Positions 10,754 through 19,807 of a stretch of DNA of 64,000 nt are shown here, piece by piece. Every line of letters begins with the position of its first letter. Within the stretch, counting starts at the first letter, position 1. Both the position numbers and the translations under genes were made by a program. The notes under the pieces were generated by a model. The model searched no databases. It was given only the letters and a program-made list of their open reading frames with translations, and was not told where the DNA came from. The stretch comes from G958295645 sp965242735. Lineage in GTDB: Bacteria > Gemmatimonadota > Gemmatimonadetes > Longimicrobiales > Gaopeijiaceae. The stretch is from contig OZ251497.1 of assembly GCA_965242735.1 (NCBI GenBank), positions 682,001 through 746,000 on the forward strand, given 5' to 3'.

Positions 10754-12520
10754 ATGGAAGACATGGCCGCCAGCCGCTTCAAGTCCCGGCTTCGTCCGGC
10801 CACGCTCATCCGAACCGGGACGCCAGCGCAATTGGCCAAGCCAACACGACTCGCGTGCCTGCTCGTCCTGCAGACGCTTGCGTTTCCCCTCGCCGCCCAG
10901 CAGATGGACCACGGCGCCCACGCTCACGCGATGCCCGACGAGGAGTCGGGTTGGCGGATGCCGCCGATGGATCCGAACATGCCCATGCTGCCTGGGCTGG
11001 AAGGGGCGTTGCCGCCCGTCGGCGCGTTCTTGGCGGGAACGGGGATCGACCTGTCCACGCTGCCCGAAGCCCGGCCCAGCGAGACCGTCCGGCTGGCGCC
11101 GTGGGACACGCTCGACGTGGACGTGACGCTGGTGCGGCGGACGCTCGGCGGCCACACGGCGGCGATGTACGGCTACAACGGCCAGCATCCGGGCCCGTTC
11201 ATCCAGGCGCCGCAGGGATCGACGGTGGTGGTGCGCGTCACCAACCGGATCGAGGCGGAGACCACCGTTCACTGGCACGGACTGCGGCTCGACAACCGCT
11301 TCGACGGCGTGCCTGGGCTGACCCAGCCGCCGATCGCGCCGGGCGAGTCGTTCCTGTACGAACTCAAGGTTCCCGACGCCGGGATGTTCTGGTACCACCC
11401 TCACATGCGCGAGGACGTGCAGCAGGACCTGGGCCTCTACGGCAACCTGCTGGTGTCGTCTCCCGACCCGGACCACTATGGCCCCGCCCACCGGGAGGAG
11501 CTCCTTGTGCTGGACGACATCCTCATGGACGACGACGGCCTGATGCCCTGGGGCAGGGAGGCGCCCACGCACGCGCTCATGGGGCGGTTCGGCAACGTCA
11601 TGCTCGTCAACGGCGCGACGGAACACGCGATGGAGGCCGCGCCGGGCGAAGTCGTCCGCTTCTTCGTCACGAACGTGGCCAGCACGCGCACGTTCAACGT
11701 GACCTTCGGGCCGGCCAAGGTGAAGTTGGTGGCGTCGGACATGGGCCGCTTCGAGCGCGAGACGTGGGTGTCGAGCGTCGTCGTCGCCCCGGCGGAACGC
11801 TATGTGGTGGACGTGTCGTTTCCGGAGGCGGGCGAGTTTGCGATCGCCAACACCATTCAAGCGGTGAACCACTTCCGGGGCGAGTTCTATGCCCATGCGG
11901 ACACGCTGGCGATGGTGCGCGTCTCGGGTCCGCCGGCCGAGGACGCTGTTGCCGAAGCGTTTGCAACGTTGCGGGAGCACGCCGAAGTCGTTGCCGAGAC
12001 CGAACCGCTACGCGCGCACTTGGGCCGCCCGCCCGACCAGGTGCTGGAGGCCACCGTCCGCGTCCAGGGTCTGCCGTTGTCCATCGTCCGATCCATGGAG
12101 GCGGACACGCTGTACGTGCCCCCCGTGGAGTGGAACGACGCCATGCCCATGATGAACTGGCTGTCCACGGCGAATCAGGTCACTTGGATTCTGCGGGACG
12201 AAGCGACGGGCCTCGAGAACGAAGATGTTCGTTGGCGCTTCAAGCGGGGCGACCGGGTCAAGGTGCGCGTCTTCAATTCTCCCGATTCGTTCCATCCCAT
12301 GAACCACCCTGTGCACGTGCACGGGCAGCGCTTCGTCGTGCTGGCCCGCGACGACGTGCCCAACGACAACTTGGTGTGGAAGGACACCGCGATCCTCCCC
12401 GTGGGCTCCACCATGGACATCCTGATCGAGATGTCCAACCCGGGCGACTGGATGCTGCACTGTCACATCGCCGAGCATCTGCACGCCGGGATGATGACGC
12501 ACTTCACCGTGGAAGACTGA
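10754..12520 (+). CDS. Multicopper oxidase, periplasmic or secreted
   Basis: Copper enzyme of about 588 aa that oxidises a substrate (metal ion or phenol) while reducing oxygen to water. An N-terminal hydrophobic export segment (LACLLVLQTLAFPLAAQQ) is followed by a His/Met-rich stretch (MDHGAHAHAMPDEE, then MPPMDPNMPML) suited to copper handling. The four copper motifs are HWHG, WYHPHMRE, HPVHVHGQ and HCHIAEHLHAGM. The Met after the last His cluster is the expected axial ligand of a low-potential type 1 copper, as in CueO-like enzymes. ATG at 10754 or 10763 could start it. No copper regulator is adjacent. Confidence 0.9.
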   Translation: MEDMAASRFKSRLRPATLIRTGTPAQLAKPTRLACLLVLQTLAFPLAAQQMDHGAHAHAMPDEESGWRMPPMDPNMPMLPGLEGALPPVGAFLAGTGIDLSTLPEARPSETVRLAPWDTLDVDVTLVRRTLGGHTAAMYGYNGQHPGPFIQAPQGSTVVVRVTNRIEAETTVHWHGLRLDNRFDGVPGLTQPPIAPGESFLYELKVPDAGMFWYHPHMREDVQQDLGLYGNLLVSSPDPDHYGPAHREELLVLDDILMDDDGLMPWGREAPTHALMGRFGNVMLVNGATEHAMEAAPGEVVRFFVTNVASTRTFNVTFGPAKVKLVASDMGRFERETWVSSVVVAPAERYVVDVSFPEAGEFAIANTIQAVNHFRGEFYAHADTLAMVRVSGPPAEDAVAEAFATLREHAEVVAETEPLRAHLGRPPDQVLEATVRVQGLPLSIVRSMEADTLYVPPVEWNDAMPMMNWLSTANQVTWILRDEATGLENEDVRWRFKRGDRVKVRVFNSPDSFHPMNHPVHVHGQRFVVLARDDVPNDNLVWKDTAILPVGSTMDILIEMSNPGDWMLHCHIAEHLHAGMMTHFTVED

Positions 12521-12824
12521 CGGGCCGTGTTGCCGGGCTAGCGGCCGAGGAGGCGGGACGGTTTGCGAACGTCCTCGAGACACTGGCCGAGCACCAGGGC
12601 GCCATGCGGAACAGTCCCGCCGAAGCACCCCGGTTGTGGCGCTACTTCCGGCGCCGAACCGGGCCTTCGTCCTCCGCTCGTCCGGCGGTGGGGCCGTGCT
12701 TCCCGTCCGGTCGGGCGCCGCGCTTCCGGCCCGGTCGGCTCTGTCTTTGGCTTGCGCGTCTTGCCTTATGTTTCGCGTGACAGGCGGATCTTCCTCCATC
12801 ATCCCAGAATCGGAGCGCAGCCCA
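12521..12824. other. Spacer with degenerate repeats
   Basis: About 300 bases without a supportable gene. The stretch 12655-12745 contains several imperfect copies of a cgtccggtcgg-like motif, another small repeat patch. Nothing else was seen. Confidence 0.4.
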
Positions 12825-13448
12825 ATGATCCCCAGGAATCGCTGGTTGTTCAACGTTTGCGCTTGCGTCGCGTCGGCTGTGGCGATGCAGGCGTGCGGAG
12901 ACGACGCCCCCACCCCGCCGTCCAACGACGGGCTCGAAGATGCCGAGATCCAAGCGCTGGCCGTGGCGCTGGCCAGGCTGGGCGCGCTCTCGGGCGACGA
13001 CGCCGGAACGCTGCCCACCGACTCCACGGTGGCCTGCCCGCTGGGCGGCAACGTGCAGTTCTCGGGCACGATCTCGCCCGATCCGGCCAACGATCAGGTG
13101 TTGCGCATGGACGTCTCCATGGTCCCGGCGGCTTGCCAAGTCCCCCTCGCGGGGTCGGTCTTCGCGCTGGACGGCAACCCCGGCGTTCGGCAAGCGGGGA
13201 CCGTCACGAGCACGGGGTTCTTGCAGCCCGTTCTCCTCGACTTCGACGTCACCGGAGGGGTGAACTGGCGCGCCGCGGCTCCGGTGCGCTCCGGCGTCTG
13301 TCGGCTGGACCTCGACTTGGACGGCCGCATCGAATGGCCGACGGCGACCGGCACCGACACGGTTCCAACGCTCAGCGGCACGCTGGCGGGCATGTTCTGC
13401 GACACGCAGATCAGCTTGCCGTTGTCGGGGGTTAGCGGAAGCGGTTGA
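12825..13448 (+). CDS. Putative lipoprotein, hypothetical
   Basis: 207 aa, family not recognised. The N terminus MIPRNRW plus a hydrophobic stretch ends in AVAMQAC followed by GDD, a plausible lipobox with acidic residues after Cys. The mature part has an Asp/Glu/Leu-rich helix (about residues 40-65), then a beta-rich domain with spaced Cys residues (VACPLGG, PAACQVPL, SGVCRLDLDLDG, AGMFCDTQISLP) that may form disulfides in the periplasm. It stands alone between the copper oxidase and a convergent ATPase-like gene. Confidence 0.65.
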   Translation: MIPRNRWLFNVCACVASAVAMQACGDDAPTPPSNDGLEDAEIQALAVALARLGALSGDDAGTLPTDSTVACPLGGNVQFSGTISPDPANDQVLRMDVSMVPAACQVPLAGSVFALDGNPGVRQAGTVTSTGFLQPVLLDFDVTGGVNWRAAAPVRSGVCRLDLDLDGRIEWPTATGTDTVPTLSGTLAGMFCDTQISLPLSGVSGSG

Positions 13449-13488
13449 TTCCCGTCGGGGCCGAGGCGACGCCCCCTCGTTTCCGCGC

Positions 13489-15141
13489 CTACAGGGGCGG
13501 GGGCGCGAGCGACGGCGGGGCCGGCTTGGGGAGCGCGGCCAGGACGTCGGCGTCGGCCAGGCGGACGTCGGGGCGGCTCGCGGACTCGCGGCGCAGGGAT
13601 TCGGTGAAGCCGGCCAGCGAGACCAGGACGCGGAAGCGGGTCTGGCGGTCGCGGCCGTAGCGCACGCGGCGGGCCTGGGCGTCGAGGGCGGCCAAGGCGG
13701 GCGGGCCGGCCGGGCCGGGGCCGGAATGGACATGGACGTAGCAGACGGCGCCGTTGGCGAGCGTGGCGGCGGCGGGGAAGTCGAATCCCTTGCCCCACAG
13801 GGGTCCGGCGCGGCGAGCGACGGCGCCCAGGAGCGGCGCGGACCCGAAGCGCAGGAAGTTGCGGCAGATCTGCGGCATGGCGGACTCGAGGGCGCCGGGC
13901 AGGCGCGGTTCGATCTGGTTCGTCCATGCGCGCTCGGCCCGGTCCGGCGAGATCAGCTCGGAACGGACCGGATGCACGGCGGACCACCAGAACGCTTCGA
14001 ACGGGTCGGAGAGCCGGTAGCGCGTGCGCCGGCCCGACGAAGGCGCGTCCAGAGGCCGCTCGGCTGCGACGACGCCCAGACGGCGCAGCCGTTGCAGGTA
14101 GGGTCCGGCGCCGCCCGGCCCGCCTTCGGCCCCCAAGACGTCCGCCAGGGCCCGCCAGCTCGCGGCCCCTTCGGCGACAGCGCATAGAAGAGCGGCGTAG
14201 CGCCGGGTCTTCTGCGTCCGGCGCTCGAGTTCGTCTCGGGGCGCGGACGCCAGGGGAGCGCGCCCGTGGGCCAGACAGGCGCGCATGGTCTCCGACGGAG
14301 AAGCGTCGGCGTCGACGGCGCTCGGCGAGCCAGGGGTACGAGTCGCACGCCGACGCGGGGGACCGCTCCAACCGTTCCCGCCCGGCAGCTTGCATGCAGC
14401 AGACGCCGCCGCGTCCCATGTGCTCGGCAGGCCGCCGAAGAGCGCCCAGGCCGTCAGGAGATCGCGGCCGCGCCAGTGGGGCGCCGCGCGGGCCAGGTCG
14501 TAGTGGCTGCCGGGGCCGACGCGCACGACCTCGACGGGGTCGGGACCGGACCGGCCAGCGAGCTCCACGCCCAGGTCGCGAAAGGGAGAGTCCGCCGCGT
14601 TCAGCCGCCGGCCGAGCCCGCGCTCGGAGCCGACGAGCAGCAAGTGGACCCGCCGGCCTCGCCGCCGGACGGCAAGCCATGCGCGGCCAAGGACCTGCCA
14701 GAACCGCCGGTTGGGCTCGGCCAGACGCTCGGGCTCGTGGACGATCAGCGTGAGAGGCGCGGCGTCGGGAAGCGCGGCCAGCAGGCTCGGCCAGTCTTCC
14801 GGCGGAAAGGACACGCCTCCGCGGCCGCCGGGCTGGACGGGGGTCGCGCCCGGGCGGGTCCAGGAGCGGGGCCGAGCCCGCGGGCGGCGTTGCGCAGAGA
14901 CGGTCAGGAACGGCCGAAGCCGCTCGGCCAGCGCGAGGAGATTGCCCTCGTCGGTGAGGCCGGGCGGCTCGAACGCCAGCCGTCGCGCGCCCTGCGTGGC
15001 CTCCAGCGCCAAGCCGACGGGCGAGAGTCCGGGGCGCCCCTCGACCGAGACGATCACGGGCGCCGCCCGGCGAGAAAGCTGTCGTAGCCGATCCACGGCG
15101 TCATCAAATACCATAGCAATGATTAACATAAACAAACTCAT
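13489..15141 (-). CDS. ATPase-like protein with DUF234-type C-terminal domain, degenerate P-loop
   Basis: 550 aa, organised like the archaeal-type AAA+ ATPases that end in a DUF234 nuclease-like domain. The C-terminal half fits well: a winged helix (YAALLCAVAEG, then LADVLGAEGGPGGAGPYLQRL), LGVVAAERPL, YRLSDPFEAFWWSAVHP, then a conserved tail. The N-terminal ATPase part lacks a usable Walker A: where GxGKT/S is expected there is VEGRPGLSPVG, and the Walker B position reads LIVHEPERL instead of an Asp-Glu. It is therefore probably non-hydrolysing, or heavily diverged. The start at 15141 is supported by GGAAGG nine bases upstream, inside an unusually AT-rich patch (15105-15165). Confidence 0.65.
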   Translation of the reverse strand: MSLFMLIIAMVFDDAVDRLRQLSRRAAPVIVSVEGRPGLSPVGLALEATQGARRLAFEPPGLTDEGNLLALAERLRPFLTVSAQRRPRARPRSWTRPGATPVQPGGRGGVSFPPEDWPSLLAALPDAAPLTLIVHEPERLAEPNRRFWQVLGRAWLAVRRRGRRVHLLLVGSERGLGRRLNAADSPFRDLGVELAGRSGPDPVEVVRVGPGSHYDLARAAPHWRGRDLLTAWALFGGLPSTWDAAASAACKLPGGNGWSGPPRRRATRTPGSPSAVDADASPSETMRACLAHGRAPLASAPRDELERRTQKTRRYAALLCAVAEGAASWRALADVLGAEGGPGGAGPYLQRLRRLGVVAAERPLDAPSSGRRTRYRLSDPFEAFWWSAVHPVRSELISPDRAERAWTNQIEPRLPGALESAMPQICRNFLRFGSAPLLGAVARRAGPLWGKGFDFPAAATLANGAVCYVHVHSGPGPAGPPALAALDAQARRVRYGRDRQTRFRVLVSLAGFTESLRRESASRPDVRLADADVLAALPKPAPPSLAPPPL

Positions 15142-15386
15142 CTCAAAAATCCTTCCCCAACGCCCCTCCTCTTCGCTATGATTCGTCCACCGCTCGCTCG
15201 TCGCGCTCGTCGCCGCCGTGCCGGCCAGAATGGCTTCCGTCCGCGCGTAGGCCCACGCCAGCCGACCGCGTGCATCCCCCTGGCCACCTCACGGCTTCCG
15301 TCCGCGCGCAGACTCACGTTCGGGCCGCTCTCGCCGCTGCCCGGCCAGAACGGCGCTTCCTCTCACGAAACACCCGCAAAGGACCC

Positions 15387-17573
15387 ATGATCACCACCCA
15401 AGGACGCTTTGATTCGCTGAAGGCCGCCAAGACATGGCGCCCCGCCCCCGAGACCGCCCGCCCGGCGGACCCGGGCTACCTCGAGCGCCTGTTCGGCGAA
15501 AACGCATTCGGCATCCCGCAGATGCGTGCGTTCCTGCCGGCGGACGTCTTCGAGCGGCTGACGGCGACCATGCGCGACGGGAGCCCGCTCGACGCGTCCA
15601 TCGCCGACACCGTGGCCGGCGCGATGAAGAAGTGGGCGCTCGCGCGCGGGGCCACGCACTACACGCACTGGTTCCAGCCGCTGACGGGCAGCACGGCCGA
15701 GAAGCACGATTCCTTCCTCAAGGTGGGCGAGGACGGCAAGGCGATCACGGCGTTCGGGGGCCACGAGCTCGTCCAGGGCGAGCCCGACGCCTCGTCGTTT
15801 CCGTCCGGGGGACTGCGCGCGACGTTCGAGGCGCGGGGGTACACGGCCTGGGACCCGACGTCGCCGGCGTTCATCCTGGAGGGCGAGGCCGCGACCTTCC
15901 TGTGCATTCCCACGGCCTTTTCCAGTTGGGCGGGCGACAGCCTGGACAAGAAGATTCCGTTGCTGCGGTCCATGGACGCGCTGGACCGCGCCATGCGCCG
16001 CGCCCTCGCGCTCTTCGGCGAGGAGAGCGGGCGCGTGACGGCCAGCCTGGGGCCGGAGCAGGAGTTCTTCCTGATCGACCAGGAGTTCTACTACCGGCGG
16101 CCCGACATGATGACCGCGGGGCGCACCCTGTTCGGGGCGGAGCCGCCGCGAGGCCAGGAACTCGACGACCATTACTTCGGCTCCATCCACGACCGCGTGC
16201 TCGCGTTCATGCAGTCGGTCGAGGTGGCCCTCTACCGGCTCGGCGTGCCCATGAAGACCCGCCACAACGAAGTGGCGCCGCACCAGTTCGAGATGGCGCC
16301 CGTGCACGAGAACGCGAACGTCGCCTCGGACCACCAGCAACTGATGATGCGCATTCTGGAGAAGAACGCGCGCAAGTACGGCTTCGTCTGCCTGCTGCAC
16401 GAGAAGCCGTTCGCGGGCCTCAACGGCAGCGGGAAGCACCTGAACTGGTCGTTCGGCACGGCGGACCGCAATCTGCTGGAGCCCGGCGACACGCCGCACG
16501 ACAACGAGAAGTTCCTGTTCTTCTGCACGGCGGTGCTGCGGGCGGTCGAGCGCCACCAGGACCTGCTTCGGGCCGCCGTGGCCAGCGCCGGCAACGATCA
16601 TCGTCTGGGCGCCAACGAAGCGCCCCCGTCGATCATCTCGGTCTTCCTGGGCGACCAGCTGCAGGACGTGTTCCAGCAGCTCGAGCAGGCGGGGGCCGCG
16701 CGGGCCGGCCGGCGCGAGGGCTTGCTGGGGCTGGGCGTGGACGTGCTGCCCGTGCTGCCGAAGCACTCGGGCGACCGCAACCGCACGTCTCCCTTCGCGT
16801 TCACCGGCAACAAGTTCGAGTTCCGCGCGCTGGGCTCGTCCATCAGCGTGTCGTTCCCGGCGACCGTGCTCAACACGGTGGTCGCCGAGTCCGTCGACGA
16901 GCTGGCCGGGCAGATGGAATCGGCCATGGAGGCGGGCGCCGACCGCAAGGACGCGCTGCGCAAGCTCCTGGCGCGCGAGGCCAAGTCCTTCAAGCGCATC
17001 GTCTTCAACGGCGACAACTACTCGGACGACTGGACGGCCGAGGCCGAGCGTCGCGGCCTGCTCAACCTGCGCACCGCCGTCGACGCGCTTCCGGCCATGG
17101 CGTCGGCCAAGAACCGCGCCCTGTTCGAGAAGATGGGCGTGCTGAGCCCTCGCGAGCTGGCGTCGCGCCTCGAGGTGCGCATGGAGCAGTACTTCATCAA
17201 GGTCAACATCGAGGGCGAGACGGCCGCCAACATGGCCCGCACCATGATCCTGCCCGCGGCGGTCCGCTACCTCGACCAGCTGCTGTCCGCCTGCGGCAAG
17301 GCGGAGCGCGCGGAGCTGGCCGCGGAGGGACTGGCCGCGACCGCCCGGCGCGCGGCGGCGCTGGTGGACGAGCTGGCGTCGGCCTTGGACCGGCTGGACG
17401 CGCAGAATGCCGAGCTCGGGGGCGACGACATGGCGTCCAAGGCGGTCCACATGCGGGACAACGTGATTCCCGCCATGAACGCGGTGCGCGCCGTGGTCGA
17501 CCGGCTGGAGGCCGTGATTCCGGACGACATGTGGCCGTTGCCGAACTATCGCGACATGTTGTTCGTCAAGTAG
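15387..17573 (+). CDS. glnN: Glutamine synthetase type III
   Basis: Cytoplasmic ATP-dependent enzyme making glutamine from glutamate and ammonia; 728 aa, the usual length of the GSIII family (types I and II are much shorter). Visible motifs are ASLGPEQEFFLID, KTRHNEVAPHQFEMAPVHE, FAGLNGSGKHLNWSFGT, the ATP-site region NRTSPFAFTGNKFEFRALGSS, and a long helical C terminus typical of GSIII. ATG at 15387 is preceded by AAAGGA. It seems to be a single-gene unit, followed 45 bases later by an unrelated lipoprotein gene. Confidence 0.95.
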   Translation: MITTQGRFDSLKAAKTWRPAPETARPADPGYLERLFGENAFGIPQMRAFLPADVFERLTATMRDGSPLDASIADTVAGAMKKWALARGATHYTHWFQPLTGSTAEKHDSFLKVGEDGKAITAFGGHELVQGEPDASSFPSGGLRATFEARGYTAWDPTSPAFILEGEAATFLCIPTAFSSWAGDSLDKKIPLLRSMDALDRAMRRALALFGEESGRVTASLGPEQEFFLIDQEFYYRRPDMMTAGRTLFGAEPPRGQELDDHYFGSIHDRVLAFMQSVEVALYRLGVPMKTRHNEVAPHQFEMAPVHENANVASDHQQLMMRILEKNARKYGFVCLLHEKPFAGLNGSGKHLNWSFGTADRNLLEPGDTPHDNEKFLFFCTAVLRAVERHQDLLRAAVASAGNDHRLGANEAPPSIISVFLGDQLQDVFQQLEQAGAARAGRREGLLGLGVDVLPVLPKHSGDRNRTSPFAFTGNKFEFRALGSSISVSFPATVLNTVVAESVDELAGQMESAMEAGADRKDALRKLLAREAKSFKRIVFNGDNYSDDWTAEAERRGLLNLRTAVDALPAMASAKNRALFEKMGVLSPRELASRLEVRMEQYFIKVNIEGETAANMARTMILPAAVRYLDQLLSACGKAERAELAAEGLAATARRAAALVDELASALDRLDAQNAELGGDDMASKAVHMRDNVIPAMNAVRAVVDRLEAVIPDDMWPLPNYRDMLFVK

Positions 17574-17618
17574 CAGGGCCGAAGCCGCGTTGGCACGACA
17601 AAGGAAACGGAGATTGGC

Positions 17619-18830
17619 ATGACGAAGGGCGTGGGCGTGGGGAAGGGAGCGGGCGTGAGCGTGAGGATGGCAGCGGCGTGGGCGCTGGCTATGGTGGCCG
17701 CGGGTTGCGACACGGGGCCGATGGACCGGCCGGGCGGCCCGAGCCGCGTGGAGCTGGGGGAGCCGGAGGCCGCGTACGCGGAGGCGTTCGGCGCCGTGCG
17801 GGCGGTGCGCGAAATGCCGGACGGCCGCGTGCTGGTGGCCGATCCGCTGGGCCAGGCGCTCGTGCTCGTGGACATCGACGAGGGCACGGCGGACACGCTG
17901 GGCGGCGTGGGCCCGGGGCCGGACGAGTACATGCAGCCCGACGCCGTCTACGCGCTGCCGGAGGGCCGAACGCTGCTGGTGGACCTGGGCAACTCGCGGC
18001 TCACCGAGCTGAGCGCCTCCTTGGAGTTCGAGGATTCGCGCTCCTTCGTGATCGGCGACGTGATGGCGGGCGGGCCGCTGGTGTTGGCCATTCCGAGCGC
18101 CGTGGACCGTCACGGGCGGCTGTACTTTCGCGGCACCGGCGACATGATGTCCGGCGTGGACTCGGCCTACGTGCTGCGCGTCGACCGAGCCAGCCAGGTC
18201 GTGGACTCGATGGCGCGCATCAAGACGCCGGAAATGATCGTCACGACCTCCGGCGGAGCGGGGGAGCAGAACCGGTCCGTCCAGCCGGTGCCCTTGTCGC
18301 CGGCCGACGCGTGGGGGGTTTCCGAGGACGGCAGGGTGGCGATCGCCCGCGCCGGCGACTACCACGTGGATTGGATCATGCTGGACGGGTCGGTGATCCA
18401 GGGCTCGCCGCAGGCCTACGAGCCTCTGCCGATCGGCCGCGGAGAGAAGGAGGCGTGGGCGGCGGCCAGCGTCGCCTCGGGCCTCCGGGTCTCGATGGAG
18501 GCGGGCGGCGGCGACGTGGCGATTCGGGTGTCGCGTGGCGGGCCCGGGTCGTCCGACGACGATCTCGACGCGCGGCCGTGGCCGAACGTGCTGCCGCCGT
18601 TCTACGGCGCGACGATCCGGGTGGACTCGGCCGGCCGCGCATGGGTCCGCGCCCACACAGGCGCCGCGTCGGCGTCGGCGTACGACCTGTTCGGCCCCTC
18701 GGCCGAGCACGAGACCCGTGTGGAGCTGGGGCCGGGCCGGCAGGTGGTGGGCTTCAGCGCCGCCAAGATCTACGCGGTCCGCACTGACGACGTGGGCCGG
18801 CAGTTCCTGGAGCGGTACCGGATGTTCTGA
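17619..18830 (+). CDS. Six-bladed beta-propeller lipoprotein
   Basis: 403 aa. The signal segment MAAAWALAMVAAGC has a good lipobox (VAAGC), so it should be anchored in a membrane by lipid. The body has NHL/6-bladed-propeller-like blades: VRAVREMPDGRVLVADPLGQALVLVD, GPGPDEYMQPDAVYALPEGRTLLVDLGNSRL, AVDRHGRLYFRG, WGVSEDGRVAIARAGDY and DSAGRAWVRAH. No enzymatic motif is visible. Similar lipoproteins occur at 60838-62199 and 62335-63498 in this window. The exact function is unknown. Confidence 0.75.
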   Translation: MTKGVGVGKGAGVSVRMAAAWALAMVAAGCDTGPMDRPGGPSRVELGEPEAAYAEAFGAVRAVREMPDGRVLVADPLGQALVLVDIDEGTADTLGGVGPGPDEYMQPDAVYALPEGRTLLVDLGNSRLTELSASLEFEDSRSFVIGDVMAGGPLVLAIPSAVDRHGRLYFRGTGDMMSGVDSAYVLRVDRASQVVDSMARIKTPEMIVTTSGGAGEQNRSVQPVPLSPADAWGVSEDGRVAIARAGDYHVDWIMLDGSVIQGSPQAYEPLPIGRGEKEAWAAASVASGLRVSMEAGGGDVAIRVSRGGPGSSDDDLDARPWPNVLPPFYGATIRVDSAGRAWVRAHTGAASASAYDLFGPSAEHETRVELGPGRQVVGFSAAKIYAVRTDDVGRQFLERYRMF

Positions 18831-19016
18831 GGGGCGGGTCCGCGAAAGGTGGGGTTGCGGGGCCAGCCGTCGTCCGCGAAGGCGGACCGCACGGTGTTGC
18901 CAGTCTCGCTTTGGCTCGTTATGGTTGGTTCGTTGGGGCGCGGCCTTGATGCCAGCGCGGCGCTCGCGGGTGCTGGTGGGCGCGCCCACTTTGCGAATCT
19001 TCTGGGAGGAAGTCTT

Positions 19017-19376
19017 ATGAGAGACGGTCAGGCGAACAGCGCGGCGAGAGAGTTCCTCATGGGATGCGCTGAAACGGCAGGGTGGAGTTCCGGCATGTCG
19101 TCTCGGGGAAAGATCCGGGCTTTCTTGGACCGCTTCCCTTGGGTGCTGCCCTACGGCGTGCTCGCGCTGACCTACGGGCGCACGCAAGGCGACGCCCAGA
19201 CTCTCGCGGCCGCCGGGTTGCTCGCATGTGCGTGCCTCATGTTGCGCAGAGTCTACACGCGGTGCGCCGAGAAGAAGGACCACCCGTTGACGCCGTGGAT
19301 TTTCTCGGTGAAGCTCGTTGTGTTCGGCGGGGCGATCGCGAGCGCCGCGTATGCCCTCTACCTGACGTTGGTCTAG
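19017..19376 (+). CDS. Small membrane protein, hypothetical
   Basis: 119 aa, unrecognised. ATG at 19017 has a strong ribosome site GGGAGGA (19004-19010) six bases upstream, which decides this start over a longer frame. Two or three hydrophobic segments are visible: WVLPYGVLALTY, TLAAAGLLACACLML and FSVKLVVFGGAIASAAYALY. Its stop codon sits in a CTAG palindrome that is also the stop of the convergent aconitase X small subunit gene. Confidence 0.6.
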   Translation: MRDGQANSAAREFLMGCAETAGWSSGMSSRGKIRAFLDRFPWVLPYGVLALTYGRTQGDAQTLAAAGLLACACLMLRRVYTRCAEKKDHPLTPWIFSVKLVVFGGAIASAAYALYLTLV

Positions 19377-19807
19377 CCGGACGACGAAGACTCGCGGGAC
19401 ACGCGGAGGCGGGCGCCGCGGACTTCGGCCGGGTGCCCGGACTGGCCGGCCAGGCGGCGGGCGGCGGCTTTCCCGGTCTCCAGGCAGGGGATCGTCGGAT
19501 AGCCCAGCTCTTCGGCGACCCAGACGCCCAGGATCAGGATGGCGTCCGGCTCGCCGACGACCACGGCGGCCGGCGCGGTGCCCAGGCGGAGCATTTCCAG
19601 CATGATCGCGCTCGACGAGCTGGAGCCGACGGTGCGCTCCATGACGAGGACGCGGCCGGTCAGCCGCTCGCCGTGGTCGGGATGGCGCGGGTCGGCGACG
19701 GCGCCCGTCCGGGGGTCCACGCCGCCCCAGAAGCTCAGCGGCGCGCTCAGGGCCAACAGCGGCCCGCGGCCCGTGCCCGGGTGAAGGACGCGGCCGGTCA
19801 GCTCCAC
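19373..19807 (-). CDS. Aconitase X swivel (small) subunit, DUF126
   Basis: 144 aa, the swivelling domain that closes over the aconitase X active site. It shows the family core GSSSSSAIMLEMLRLGTAP, then AAVVVGEPDAILILGVWV and AEELGYPTIPCLE. The GTG start at 19807 overlaps the last ten bases of the upstream catalytic-subunit gene, so the two are translationally coupled. Bacterial aconitase X enzymes usually dehydrate cis-3-hydroxy-L-proline, while archaeal ones dehydrate phosphomevalonate. No proline-degradation or mevalonate genes are nearby, so the substrate is open. Confidence 0.82.
   Translation of the reverse strand: MELTGRVLHPGTGRGPLLALSAPLSFWGGVDPRTGAVADPRHPDHGERLTGRVLVMERTVGSSSSSAIMLEMLRLGTAPAAVVVGEPDAILILGVWVAEELGYPTIPCLETGKAAARRLAGQSGHPAEVRGARLRVSRESSSSG

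Noticed and set aside
15363..19283. 1,300-codon minus-strand frame opposite glnN and the lipoprotein gene
   Set aside because: Shadow of glutamine synthetase III, which is unmistakable on the plus strand.
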